DNA from: JAPHSX01 sp041554195
Lineage (GTDB): Bacteria > Pseudomonadota > Gammaproteobacteria > Thiohalomonadales > Thiohalomonadaceae
DNA length: 64,000 nt
Direction: 5' to 3'
NCBI GenBank assembly: GCA_041554195.1
Contig: JBFFMJ010000005.1
Coordinates: 124,001 to 188,000, forward strand
Within the stretch, counting starts at the first letter, position 1, and each line of letters opens with the position of its first letter. Below, piece after piece: positions 1 to 8,518 of the stretch. The notes beneath the pieces were generated by a model. The model was given only the letters and a program-made list of their open reading frames with translations. It was not told the DNA's origin and made no database searches. The translations under genes were made by a program, and so were the position numbers.

Positions 1-1052
1 GGGATGCCGGTAATATCGGCGGCCCACTCGGGGGTGTACTGGTCAACGCGATCCAGCAGCAGCTGGAAGGCGGGCTTGACGGGGGTACCGTCGGCCAGGG
101 TGAACTCACCGAGCAGGCGCGGGTCGGCGCCCCTGGTGCGACAGACTACCGGCTTGTTGGAGTTGCGATCCCACCACAGCTTGTTCTGTGGGTCGAAACA
201 GCCCTCTTCCTCCGGCACCTCGGCGCGTACGAACATGCCGTACTCGCTGGAGGCCTCATCCATGTTCACCAGCTCGGCGGAGTTGGAGTACTGGGTGAGG
301 AAGTCGCGGTCATAGAGGCCGGTCTTAATGATCTCGTGGATAATCGCCAGCAGCAGGGCACCGTCGGTGCCGGGCTTGATGGGGATCCACTCATCGGCGA
401 TCGCCGAGTAGCCGGTGCGTACCGGGTTGATGGAGATGAAACGGCCGCCGTTGCGCTTGAACTTCGAGAGCTCGATCTTCATCGGGTTGGAGTGGTGATC
501 TTCGGCGGTGCCGATCATCACAAACAGCTTGGAGCGCTCCAGGTCGGGTCCACCGAACTCCCAGAAGGAGCCGCCGATGGTGTAGATCATCCCCGCGGCC
601 ATGTTGACCGAGCAGAAACCGCCGTGTGCGGCGTAGTTGGGGGTACCGAAGTTCTTGGCGAACAGGCCGGTGAGGGCCTGCATCTGGTCACGGCCGGTGA
701 ACATTGCGAATTTCTTCGGGTCGGTGGCGCGGATGTGGCCCAGGCGCTCCTCGAGGATGCCGAAGGCCTCATCCCATGAGATCGCCTCATACTGGGCTTC
801 GCCCCGGTCGGTGCCTTCCTTGCGTTTGAGGGGTTGGGTCAGACGGGCAGGGGAGTACTGCTTCATAATGCCCGATGAACCCTTGGCACAGATCACGCCC
901 TTGTTCAGGGGGTGCTCCGGATTGCCCTGTATATAACGCACTTCGCCGTCACGCAGGTGAACGCGGATTCCGCAGCGGCAGGCGCACATATAACAGGTGG
1001 TGTTTTTGACCTCGGTTCTACCCTCGGCCAAGACCTTGGCGGTGTCACTCAT
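1..1052 (-). CDS. soeA: Sulfite dehydrogenase (quinone) molybdopterin subunit SoeA, N-terminal part
   Basis: Reading leftwards from an ATG at 1052, an open frame runs off the window edge, giving about 350 residues of a molybdopterin oxidoreductase that is about 950 residues long in the SoeA family. C20, C23, C27 and C55 form the N-terminal [4Fe-4S] site (CYMCACRC, then GVICAKG). The segment around residues 120-240 (GRDQ, GGFCSVNM, INPVRTGYSA, DEWIPIKPGTD) is typical of the bis-MGD fold. There is no twin-arginine signal, so the enzyme should sit on the cytoplasmic side, as for SoeABC, which oxidises sulfite to sulfate and reduces quinone. soeB and soeC are expected to the left, outside the window. 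The divergent aprBA genes provide the alternative AMP-dependent sulfite route. A polysulfide/thiosulfate reductase PhsA/PsrA is the main alternative, but those are exported. Confidence 0.85.
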   Translation of the reverse strand, partial: MSDTAKVLAEGRTEVKNTTCYMCACRCGIRVHLRDGEVRYIQGNPEHPLNKGVICAKGSSGIMKQYSPARLTQPLKRKEGTDRGEAQYEAISWDEAFGILEERLGHIRATDPKKFAMFTGRDQMQALTGLFAKNFGTPNYAAHGGFCSVNMAAGMIYTIGGSFWEFGGPDLERSKLFVMIGTAEDHHSNPMKIELSKFKRNGGRFISINPVRTGYSAIADEWIPIKPGTDGALLLAIIHEIIKTGLYDRDFLTQYSNSAELVNMDEASSEYGMFVRAEVPEEEGCFDPQNKLWWDRNSNKPVVCRTRGADPRLLGEFTLADGTPVKPAFQLLLDRVDQYTPEWAADITGI

Positions 1053-1091
1053 AAAATTATGCTCTCGAGTTGTTGCTCTGGGGTAATACAA

Positions 1092-1137
1092 AGGCCGAGG
1101 GGGGAGGCTAGTCACAACTAGCCTCCCCCCTCGGCCT
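1092..1137. repeat. Perfect 20-bp inverted repeat in the soeA leader
   Basis: Arms 1092-1111 and 1118-1137 are exact reverse complements (20 of 20) around a 6-nt loop (TCACAA), and both are very G/C rich. The hairpin lies about 40 nt upstream of the soeA ATG, inside its probable 5' leader. Neither side has a clear T-run, so it is not a standard intrinsic terminator. It could be a leader attenuator, an mRNA-stabilising stem or a REP-like element. Confidence 0.8.
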
Positions 1138-1540
1138 GGATATTCCGTGTTACTACTATTGAATATACTAATATAACAATAGTGGTAGACCGTTTCCATA
1201 TTGAATGGAGAGTACAGCCCTGAAATTCCAGCAATATCTCATAGAAAATTTCTTTGCACCCATAAATAGCAAGCATAACTATACCTTAATATATGACGAC
1301 AGAATAGTTTAGGAAAGATATCGGGAATTACCTTATAAATCCTAATATAAAGGCTTTCTATGGACACAAAAGATAGTTCTGTTTGGCCTTATAAACGTAA
1401 GTGGCTAAGGTAGGCCCTCCAAAAAATCTTTAGGGCCTGACCCTTGGTGCCGGTAGCGTTAGACATAGAGCCGGTTTGGGGACAGGGGAATAATAACCAA
1501 TAACCCGGTTACACCATCGCCTGGCGGTGGATTTTCGAGT
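1138..1540. other. Non-coding divergent control region between soeA and aprB
   Basis: About 400 nt, AT-rich compared with the flanking genes, with no convincing ORF. Stops are frequent in all frames. It must hold the aprBA promoter and perhaps that of soeA. A 7-bp inverted pair, AGGCCCT (1412-1418) and AGGGCCT (1432-1438), is present. No single -35/-10 pair stands out clearly enough to call. Confidence 0.5.
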
Positions 1541-1558
1541 TTTTAACTGCAGTTAAAA
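1541..1558. promoter_or_regulatory. 18-bp perfect palindrome upstream of aprB (candidate operator)
   Basis: TTTTAACTGCAGTTAAAA reads identically on both strands and ends just before the aprB ribosome-binding site (AAAGGAG at about 1562-1568). Its position in the 5' leader or at the promoter suggests a dimeric-regulator site, but no regulator is identified in the window. Confidence 0.45.
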
Positions 1559-1577
1559 CCATAAAGGAGCATTAACA

Positions 1578-2051
1578 ATGCCGACATTTGTACGTACCGA
1601 CAAATGCGATGGCTGCAAGGGTCAAGATCGGACCGCTTGCATGTACATCTGCCCCCATGACCTGATGAAGCTGGACAAGGACGGTTCTGAAACCGGCCAT
1701 GCCATGAAGTCTTTCAATCAGGAGCCTGAGCAGTGCTGGGAGTGTTACTCCTGCGTTAAGATCTGCCCTCAGCAGGCCATTGAGTGCCGCCACTACGCCG
1801 ACGTTGTTCCCCTCGGCGGTTCTGTACAGCCTCTGCGCGGTACCGACTCTATCATGTGGACCATCAAGTTCCGCAATGGCACCCTGAAGCGCTTCAAGTT
1901 CCCGATTCGTACTACTCCAGAAGGTTCTATCGATCCTTACGCTGGTAAGCCCGAGGCCGACATGGCCAAGATTGAAGAGCCCGGCTTCTTCAACCACAAC
2001 GAGCAGAACGGCTACCGTGCTGGCGATCCTAGCGAGCTGATCCGCAAGTAA
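1578..2051 (+). CDS. aprB: Adenylylsulfate (APS) reductase beta subunit AprB
   Basis: 157 residues, the usual size for AprB. It carries two ferredoxin-type clusters: CDGCKG..ACMYICP near residues 11-25, and CWECYSCVKICP near 52-63. These relay electrons to or from the FAD of AprA. A strong AAAGGAG ribosome-binding site precedes the ATG. aprA follows 34 nt downstream in the same operon. In a sulfur oxidiser the complex runs in the direction sulfite + AMP to APS, in the cytoplasm. The C-terminal half (DPYAGKPEADMAKIEEPGFF) matches the AprA-clasping tail known from this family. Confidence 0.97.
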   Translation: MPTFVRTDKCDGCKGQDRTACMYICPHDLMKLDKDGSETGHAMKSFNQEPEQCWECYSCVKICPQQAIECRHYADVVPLGGSVQPLRGTDSIMWTIKFRNGTLKRFKFPIRTTPEGSIDPYAGKPEADMAKIEEPGFFNHNEQNGYRAGDPSELIRK

Positions 2052-2085
2052 GCGCGTCGATTTAATTTATTAGAGGAATTTAGAA

Positions 2086-4065
2086 ATGGCTGAATTTGGA
2101 AATCCAGACGTCATCGAAGAAGAAGTAGACGTCCTTATGATCGGCGGCGGTATGGCTAACTGTGGTGCCGCTTACGAAATCATGCAGTGGGCCAAGGGCA
2201 CCGACCTGCGCATCAAACTGGTTGATAAAGCCGCTATGGACCGCTCTGGTGCGGTTGCACAGGGTCTGTCTGCTATCAACACCTACATCGGTCCTGAGCA
2301 GGATCCGGCTGACTACGCCCGCATGGTCTCCAACGACCTGATGGGTATCACCCGTGATGACCTCGCCTATGACCTCGGCCGTCACGTTGACGAGTCTGTT
2401 CACCTGTTCGAAGAGTGGGGTCTGCCCATCTGGAAGACCGACGAGAACGGCGAGCGTTTTGACGGTTCTAAAGGCATGGCTACCCTGAAAGACGGCGGCA
2501 AGCCCGTACGTTCCGGTAAGTGGCAGATCATGATCAACGGCGAATCCTACAAGTGGATCGTTGCTGAAGCCGCCAAGAAGGCGATTGGTACCGAGCGCAT
2601 TCAGGAGCGTGTTTTCATCGTTAAGCTGATTAACGACAAGAACGACCCTAGCCGTGTTGCTGGTGCCATCGGTTTCTCCGTACGTGACCACAAGATCTAC
2701 GTCTACAAAGCCAAGGCAATCCTGCTGGCCGCTGGTGGTTGTGTAAACATCTTCCGTCCCCGCTCTGTTGGTGAAGGTACTGGTCGTGCCTGGTACCCGG
2801 TATGGAACGCAGGTTCTACCTACTCCATGGCTGCTGAGGCCGGCGCTGAGCTGACCCTGATGGAAAACCGCTTCGTACCTACCCGTTTTAAAGACGGTTA
2901 CGGTCCTGTTGGCGCATGGTTCCTGCTGTTCAAATCACAGGCTACCAACGCTATCGGCGAGACCTACATGACCCGTAACAAGGAGATGCTGGACGACTAT
3001 CCTCCTTACGGTCAGGCTGCGGTACCGGCTTCTTGCCTGCGTAACCACCTGATGCTCAAAGAGATGAAGGAAGGTCGTGGTCCTATCTGGATGGACACCG
3101 TTACCGCTCTGGGTAACCTGCGTGAGACCCTGTCTCCTCGTGAGGTTAAGCACTTGGAAGCTGAAGCGTGGGAAGACTTCCTCGACATGTGTGTTGGCCA
3201 GTGTGGTATCTGGGTTGGTGAGAACATCGAGCCTGAGAAGAAGAACTCTGAGCTGATGCCTACCGAGCCCTACCTCCTCGGTTCACACTCCGGTTGTTGC
3301 GGAATCTGGACCTCTGGTCCTACCGACGTAGGCGCGCCTACCGAAGAGACCGAAGCCGGTGTTCCTGATCACCTGCCTTCAGGCTGGAACTGGGGCTACC
3401 GTGGTATGACCACCGTAAACGGCCTGTTCACCGCAGGTGATGGTGTTGGTGCCTCTGGTCACAAGTTCTCCTCTGGTTCACACGCCGAGGGTCGTATGGC
3501 TGCCAAGTCTATGGTTAAGTACTGCCTGGACAACGCTGACTGGAAACCTGAGCTCGACACCTCTGTCGACGAGCTGGTTAAAGAGATCTACCAGCCGGTA
3601 CGTACTTTCCTTGAGCACAAGGATTACTCTACCGCGATCGACGTTAACCCCAACTACATCACTCCTAAGATGCTGCAGTTCCGTCTGCAGAAGATTATGG
3701 ATGAGTACGTTGCAGGTGTTGCCACCTACTACACCACCAACGAGCACATGATGAAGGTTGCTGGTGAGAAGCTGGACATGCTGAAGGAAGATGCTGAGAA
3801 GATGCGTGCGAAAGACCTGCACGAACTGCTCCGCGCGTGGGAAAACTACCACCGCATCCTGACTGCTGAAGCTCACCTGAAGCACATCGAGTTCCGTCAG
3901 GAGTCTCGTTACCCCGGTTTCTACTACCGCGCCGACAAGAACTTCGTCGACGAGGAGAACTGGCACTGCTTCGTTAACTCTATCTACAACAAAGAGACCA
4001 AAGAGTGGACCTGCTTCAAGCGCGCTCACGTTGATCTCGTAGATAAGTCCAAGCTGTTCAAGTAA
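2086..4065 (+). CDS. aprA: Adenylylsulfate (APS) reductase alpha subunit AprA
   Basis: 659 residues of the fumarate reductase/succinate dehydrogenase flavoprotein fold. The FAD dinucleotide motif is GGGMANCGAAYE, about residues 20-31. Family hallmarks include DRSGAVAQGLSAINTY, GRAWYPVWNAGSTY, LMENRFVPTRFKDGYGPVGAW and the FAD-binding GHKFSSGSHAEGR near 460. It oxidises sulfite with AMP to APS together with AprB. The gene is preceded by AGAGGAAT and followed by a clean intrinsic terminator, so aprBA is a closed transcription unit. Its high use of GTT, TCT and GGT codons compared with neighbouring genes fits strong expression (inference). No sat gene is in the window. Confidence 0.98.
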   Translation: MAEFGNPDVIEEEVDVLMIGGGMANCGAAYEIMQWAKGTDLRIKLVDKAAMDRSGAVAQGLSAINTYIGPEQDPADYARMVSNDLMGITRDDLAYDLGRHVDESVHLFEEWGLPIWKTDENGERFDGSKGMATLKDGGKPVRSGKWQIMINGESYKWIVAEAAKKAIGTERIQERVFIVKLINDKNDPSRVAGAIGFSVRDHKIYVYKAKAILLAAGGCVNIFRPRSVGEGTGRAWYPVWNAGSTYSMAAEAGAELTLMENRFVPTRFKDGYGPVGAWFLLFKSQATNAIGETYMTRNKEMLDDYPPYGQAAVPASCLRNHLMLKEMKEGRGPIWMDTVTALGNLRETLSPREVKHLEAEAWEDFLDMCVGQCGIWVGENIEPEKKNSELMPTEPYLLGSHSGCCGIWTSGPTDVGAPTEETEAGVPDHLPSGWNWGYRGMTTVNGLFTAGDGVGASGHKFSSGSHAEGRMAAKSMVKYCLDNADWKPELDTSVDELVKEIYQPVRTFLEHKDYSTAIDVNPNYITPKMLQFRLQKIMDEYVAGVATYYTTNEHMMKVAGEKLDMLKEDAEKMRAKDLHELLRAWENYHRILTAEAHLKHIEFRQESRYPGFYYRADKNFVDEENWHCFVNSIYNKETKEWTCFKRAHVDLVDKSKLFK

Positions 4066-4096
4066 GTTTTACTTAAACACTTAGGCTGTGAAGGGA

Positions 4097-4122
4097 GCCG
4101 GGCATTGCCCGGCTTCTTTTTC
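4097..4122 (+). terminator. Intrinsic terminator after aprA
   Basis: GCCGGGC / GCCCGGC stem with a 3-nt loop, followed by a T-rich tract (TTCTTTTTCT), starting about 30 nt after the aprA stop. Confidence 0.9.
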
Positions 4123-4273
4123 TTTAAAGGAAAGTCAGAAGAATTTGCGATTAAACCATTCCAACGGAAGGTGTAATCGGAGAACCTTCACCCTTTTCAG
4201 GGTAGAACCCCGCGAGCAGACACTATATGCTTGCGCGTTATTGCGTAATTGAAGAATTTTGAGGTAGTGAGAG

Positions 4274-5170
4274 ATGGCCGATTTTGATATTAAAGATTCC
4301 CCCTTTGCCAGCAGTCCGGTAGTGCCGGAGCTGTTTGAAGGTGACAAGGAGTTCACCTTCCGTTGCCATAAAGATATCAAGTGCTTTAACGCCTGCTGTG
4401 CCAATATCGATATTTCTTTGACCCCGTACGACATCATCCGGTTGAAGAACCGTCTCAACATGACCTCGGACGAGTTCCTGCTGAAGTACACCTACCCCTA
4501 TGAGATGGAGAAGGACGGCATGGCCGGGGTGAAGTACAAGCCGGTCGAGGGAGGGATGGCGTGTCAGTTCATGACCGATGAGGGGTGTAGCGTCTATGAA
4601 GATCGCCCCACCGCCTGTCGCTACTACCCTATCGGTCTGGTGTCACGCCGTAAGCAGGACGAGTATTTTGATACCAGCGCCTACGCCATAGTTAAAGAGG
4701 CACACTGTCTGGGCCACAATGAGGATCGCAAACTCACCATTGACGAGTACCGTGAAGAGCAGGGGCTGGAGGAGTACGATAAGTACGGTCACGGCTGGCG
4801 TCAGCTGGTATTAAAGAAGAAGTCTACCGGTGCCACCGTGGGCAAGCCTTCCAAGCGCAGCCTGCAGCTCTACTTCATGGCCTGTTACGATATTGATCGC
4901 TTCCGTATCTTCATTAACAGCGAAGGCTTTAAGCAGAGTTTCGAGGTGAGTGCAGAGGATTACGCCACCTATGATAAGGACGATGTGGCACTGCTGGAGT
5001 TTAGCTATCGTTTCCTGAAGCAGATCCTGTTTGCCGAGATGAGTATTCCTGTTATCGAAGGGGCACTGGAGGCGCGTGAAACGCGTACCGAAAAGAGCCT
5101 TGAGGAGTTGCAGGCAGCTCAGGAGCAGTACAAGGATGACCCGGACTTTGAGCCGGTCGATATTGCCTGA
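4274..5170 (+). CDS. YkgJ family cysteine-cluster protein
   Basis: 298 residues. The N-terminal domain has the CxxxxxCxxxCC cluster (FRCHKDIKCFNACCANI, about residues 33-49), a further cysteine in EGGMACQFMTDEGCSVY, and CRYYPIG, the set typical of the zinc/iron-chelating YkgJ family (formerly UPF0153). The C-terminal half is charged and helical with no recognised domain. The ATG is preceded by GAGGTAG. It lies directly after aprBA but behind a terminator, so it has its own promoter. The biochemical role of the family is unknown; a link to Fe-S or metal supply for the sulfur enzymes is only inference from position. Confidence 0.85.
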   Translation: MADFDIKDSPFASSPVVPELFEGDKEFTFRCHKDIKCFNACCANIDISLTPYDIIRLKNRLNMTSDEFLLKYTYPYEMEKDGMAGVKYKPVEGGMACQFMTDEGCSVYEDRPTACRYYPIGLVSRRKQDEYFDTSAYAIVKEAHCLGHNEDRKLTIDEYREEQGLEEYDKYGHGWRQLVLKKKSTGATVGKPSKRSLQLYFMACYDIDRFRIFINSEGFKQSFEVSAEDYATYDKDDVALLEFSYRFLKQILFAEMSIPVIEGALEARETRTEKSLEELQAAQEQYKDDPDFEPVDIA

Positions 5171-5184
5171 GGCTTATCTTGCAG

Positions 5185-5216
5185 AAAAAAAATGGCCCGT
5201 TAACGGGCCATTTTTT
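5185..5216. terminator. Bidirectional intrinsic terminator
   Basis: A-run, ATGGCCCGTTAACGGGCCAT perfect stem, T-run. The palindrome works on either strand. It ends the ykgJ-type gene and lies just before trmO. Confidence 0.9.
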
Positions 5217-5229
5217 ATCGTGGTGATGT

Positions 5230-5940
5230 GTGATGGATGATAAATATTGTCTCAATGTGATTGGCGTGCTCCACTCCTGTTACCGGGAGAAATTCGGCAT
5301 CCCGCGCCAGCCAGGTCTGGTCACATCCCAGACGGCAACACTGGAATTGCTACCGCCCTACAATCGTCCCGAGGCGGTGATGGGGCTGGAAGGTTTTTCA
5401 CATATTTGGGTGAGTTTTATCTTTCACGGCGTAGCGGCAGGTAAGTGGTCACCGATGGTGCGTCCGCCACGTCTGGGCGGTAACGAGAGGGTAGGGGTCT
5501 TTGCCAGCCGTTCTACCCATCGCCCCAATCCGCTGGGACTTTCGGTGGTTGAACTGGCGAAGGTTGAGAGCAGCGACAGCGGGGTCACCTTGCATCTCAT
5601 CGGCGCCGATCTGCTGGATGGTACCCCGGTGGTCGATATCAAGCCCTACATCCCCTATGTGGACAGTATCAGCGAGGCGCGCTCGGGTTTTGCCGATGGG
5701 GCCCCTGAGCCGCGTTTATCCGTGAGCTTTAGCGAGCAGGCACAGCAGCGTCTGTTGCAGGAGGCACAGGCTTTGCCGCAGCTACGCCATGTGATCAGTG
5801 AGAGCCTTGCCTACGATCCCCGTCCCGCTTACAAGCAGGATGGTGACAGTCGTGGTGGAGTGCGTCTCTACAAGTTCGACGTGCGCTTTGAGATAAGCGG
5901 TACAAGTCTGCTGGTCACGGAGATCGTGCCTGTCTCGTGA
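5230..5940 (+). CDS. trmO: tRNA (N6-threonylcarbamoyladenosine(37)-N6)-methyltransferase TrmO (TsaA/YaeB family)
   Basis: 236 residues. The UPF0066/TrmO core is clear: GVLHSCYREKFGIPRQPGL at the N-terminus, GLEGFSHIWVSFIFH near 55, and the signature STHRPNPLGLSVVEL near 95, followed by DLLDGTPVVDIKPYIPYVDS. It methylates t6A37 of tRNAs using S-adenosylmethionine. The C-terminal extension (DPRPAYKQ) is typical of the long gammaproteobacterial form. The start is either GTG at 5230 or ATG at 5233; neither has a strong ribosome-binding site, and both lie only about 15 nt after a terminator stem. Confidence 0.93.
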   Translation: MMDDKYCLNVIGVLHSCYREKFGIPRQPGLVTSQTATLELLPPYNRPEAVMGLEGFSHIWVSFIFHGVAAGKWSPMVRPPRLGGNERVGVFASRSTHRPNPLGLSVVELAKVESSDSGVTLHLIGADLLDGTPVVDIKPYIPYVDSISEARSGFADGAPEPRLSVSFSEQAQQRLLQEAQALPQLRHVISESLAYDPRPAYKQDGDSRGGVRLYKFDVRFEISGTSLLVTEIVPVS

Positions 5941-5977
5941 GGCTGGGATATGATGTGAAAAAAGGGGATAGTTTGAA

Positions 5978-7015
5978 ATGGGGCTAAGTGAAGTGATGAA
6001 GCGTCGACTGCTGATAGCGGTGAGCCTGCTTATTATCTGCGGTAGTGCGACCGCCGAGGTGGTGAAGGAGACGGTGATCTTTCTACAGGAGGACGGTCGC
6101 CACTACTTCTCCTACACTACGGCACGCACCGACTGGCCTAGCTATGATCTCTACCTGAAAAAAGAGCGGCAGCTGGATGACTTCCTCTACATCTATCCCA
6201 ACGATTTTAAGTGGGATCAGAGCGGCGATAATGCCTCGAATATTCTTCGTTTTACCCAATCCGATTACGCGCTGATCCAGCCCGGAAGCTGGAGCGGTGA
6301 GGTCAAACAGGACAACAAAGGCATTTACCGCTTTAGTAGTGACGATGGTGTCAAACGTAGTGACGGCCACTATGGCTACTGGACTAAACCGGGACAGTTC
6401 GACCAGTTTGTCTATGTTTGGGTGATCCCCGCCAACTTTGAGATCGTCTCCTATAAGGCGAATAGAAAAGGGGAGTGGGTACAGCGCCACAACACCCTCG
6501 CCTTTTATGGTAAAGCGGTGAACGACCTGATCTTCGATATTGCCTACCGCCCGCGCTCTCACGCCACGTTTGCGGCGGTGCAGGAGTCGCTGCAGGAGCA
6601 GGGCGGAGATGTGCAGCTGGAACAACAGCAATCGGGGGTGCGCGTCACGCTGGCCGAGACCCTGCTCTTTCCGGTAGGGAGCAGTGAACTCTCCAAGGGC
6701 GGTAAAAGGGTGCTGGCGCGCATTGCACGTGGCCTGAAAAAGCGTCCCGGTGTGTCACTGATTGTGAGCGGTCATAGTGACGACATGCCGATCAAAAGCC
6801 GTCTCAAAAAGACCTTCCTCACCAACTGGGAACTCTCTTCGGCCCGCGCGCTGGCGGTGATACATGAGATGATGAAAAATGGTTTTGAGGGTGAGCGGTT
6901 ACAGGCCCAGGCCTTCGGTCCGTATCGTCCGCGTGCCAGCAACAAGACGGCAAAGGGACGGGCAAAAAACCGTCGTATAGAGCTGGAGATTGTGGAGTCT
7001 GAGAAGCTCGGTTAG
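5978..7015 (+). CDS. OmpA-family envelope protein with MotB/OmpA peptidoglycan-binding domain
   Basis: 345 residues. A signal peptide (MKRRLLIAVSLLIICGSATA) follows six extra residues, so the ATG at 5996 is an alternative start; the upstream ATG has a GGGGATAG ribosome-binding site. Residues about 25-205 form an unassigned beta-rich domain (YTTARTDWPSYDLYLKKE, GHYGYWTKPGQFDQFVYVWV). Residues about 215-340 are an OmpA/MotB domain: LLFPVGSSELSKGGKRVLARIA, then VSGHSDD, TNWELSSARA, and AKNRRIELEIV. It should anchor the outer membrane or a periplasmic complex to murein. The TNWELSSARA form resembles MotB more than OmpA, but there is no MotA partner nearby. Confidence 0.8.
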   Translation: MGLSEVMKRRLLIAVSLLIICGSATAEVVKETVIFLQEDGRHYFSYTTARTDWPSYDLYLKKERQLDDFLYIYPNDFKWDQSGDNASNILRFTQSDYALIQPGSWSGEVKQDNKGIYRFSSDDGVKRSDGHYGYWTKPGQFDQFVYVWVIPANFEIVSYKANRKGEWVQRHNTLAFYGKAVNDLIFDIAYRPRSHATFAAVQESLQEQGGDVQLEQQQSGVRVTLAETLLFPVGSSELSKGGKRVLARIARGLKKRPGVSLIVSGHSDDMPIKSRLKKTFLTNWELSSARALAVIHEMMKNGFEGERLQAQAFGPYRPRASNKTAKGRAKNRRIELEIVESEKLG

Positions 7016-7121
7016 GCCTGTGCATAGAGTTGGAGAGGGCGACGGAGTGAACTCATTGCGTACTTATGGGTCTCTATATTCGACAATAAACTTCGCTTGG
7101 TATAATCAGTTAGGATAAACA

Positions 7122-8471
7122 ATGCGCCTCCTTTTCTCATTTCTCATGCTGCTCACACTGAGTGCCAATGCGGCGCTTCCGACTCACGACTCTCAGGGCC
7201 AGGCGGTACCGTCTCTGGCGCCGATGCTCGATAAAACCATCCCCTCGGTAGTAAATATATTTACCCGCACACGGGTGGCGGTAGAGCAGAGCCCCTTGCT
7301 CTCCGATCCCTTCTTTCGTCGTTTCTTCAGTCTGCCCGAGGCGGCACCACGCGAACGCGTGGAACAGAGTCTTGGTTCAGGCGTGGTGGTCGATGGCAAG
7401 CACGGTTATGTGATCACCAACCACCATGTGATCGACAAGGCCGATGAGATTGCGGTGAACCTGCATGACGGTACTACCCTTAAGGCGACACTGGTCGGCT
7501 CTGATCCCGAGACCGATATCGCCGTACTCAAGGTTGAGAGCGGCGAGCTTGCGGCGTTACCGATGAGTGATTCGGATAGCTTGCGTGTCGGTGATTTTGT
7601 GGTGGCTATCGGGAATCCGTTCGGCCTGGGACAGACTGTGACCTCCGGCATCGTCTCGGCACTGGGGCGCTCCGGTTTGGGGATTGAGGGGTATGAGGAT
7701 TTTATTCAAACCGACGCCTCAATCAATCCCGGTAACTCCGGTGGCGCGCTGGTCAATCTGCGCGGTGAGCTGGTGGGCATTAACACCGCTATCCTCTCCA
7801 AGAGTGGCGGCAATGTCGGTATCGGTTTTGCCATTCCGATCAATATGGTCGGTGAGATCATGGCGCAACTGATTGAGCACGGTGAGATACGCCGTGGCTC
7901 GATGGGGGCCCAGGCTCAGGATTTGACTCCGGAGCTGGCCGCGGCCTTTGACATTAAGCTACAGCAGGGGGCGGTGGTGACGCAGGTCAGTCGTGGTTCA
8001 CCCGCCGACAAGGCGGGCATGCAGACCGGTGATGTGATCACCCACATTAATGATCGCCCGATTCGGGATGCCTCCGATGTGCGCAATCGTATCGGCCTGC
8101 TGCGTATTGGTGAAAAGGTGGTGCTGCGTATCCTGCGTAATGGTGAGTCGAAGAGCCTGCACGCGCTGATTGAAGAGCCGGAGGTGGTGATCATTGAAGG
8201 TGAGAAGCTTCACCCTCGCCTCAGTGGTGCAGCTCTTGCGAATGTCTCTGAAGAGACGGTGCGTGGTCGTATTGAGGGGGTGATTGTCGCCGAGGTCATC
8301 GCCGGAAGCCCGGCGATGCGTTCCGGGTTACGCAAGGGGGATCTGATCGCCCAGGTCAATCGCCTTGAGATACATAATCTTGAGGAGATGCGAGCCGCGG
8401 TAGACGCCGATGGGGCGTTACTGCTGAATATTCAGCGCCGCGGTGGGGCGCTGTATCTTATCCTGAAGTAG
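7122..8471 (+). CDS. degQ: Periplasmic Do-family serine endoprotease (DegQ/DegP-like)
   Basis: 449 residues. Signal peptide MRLLFSFLMLLTLSANA. The trypsin-like domain carries His102 (NHHVID), Asp132 (ETDIAVL) and Ser206 (NPGNSGGAL), a complete triad. Two PDZ domains follow, at about 250-345 (GAVVTQVSRGSPADKAGMQTGDVITHIN) and 370-449 (GVIVAEVIAGSPAMRSGLRKGDLIAQVN). The length and the short second PDZ suit DegQ rather than DegP. It degrades and holds misfolded envelope proteins. It is not visibly linked to its neighbours. Confidence 0.94.
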   Translation: MRLLFSFLMLLTLSANAALPTHDSQGQAVPSLAPMLDKTIPSVVNIFTRTRVAVEQSPLLSDPFFRRFFSLPEAAPRERVEQSLGSGVVVDGKHGYVITNHHVIDKADEIAVNLHDGTTLKATLVGSDPETDIAVLKVESGELAALPMSDSDSLRVGDFVVAIGNPFGLGQTVTSGIVSALGRSGLGIEGYEDFIQTDASINPGNSGGALVNLRGELVGINTAILSKSGGNVGIGFAIPINMVGEIMAQLIEHGEIRRGSMGAQAQDLTPELAAAFDIKLQQGAVVTQVSRGSPADKAGMQTGDVITHINDRPIRDASDVRNRIGLLRIGEKVVLRILRNGESKSLHALIEEPEVVIIEGEKLHPRLSGAALANVSEETVRGRIEGVIVAEVIAGSPAMRSGLRKGDLIAQVNRLEIHNLEEMRAAVDADGALLLNIQRRGGALYLILK

Positions 8472-8518
8472 GGAAAGTCAGCCACGAAGATTTAAGGGCT
8501 GCCCTGAATTTTCTGTGG

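Noticed and set aside
1..1052. Plus-strand frames of 60-150 codons opposite soeA
   Set aside because: They are shadows of the minus-strand molybdoenzyme, which has its Fe-S cysteines and fold motifs in one continuous frame.
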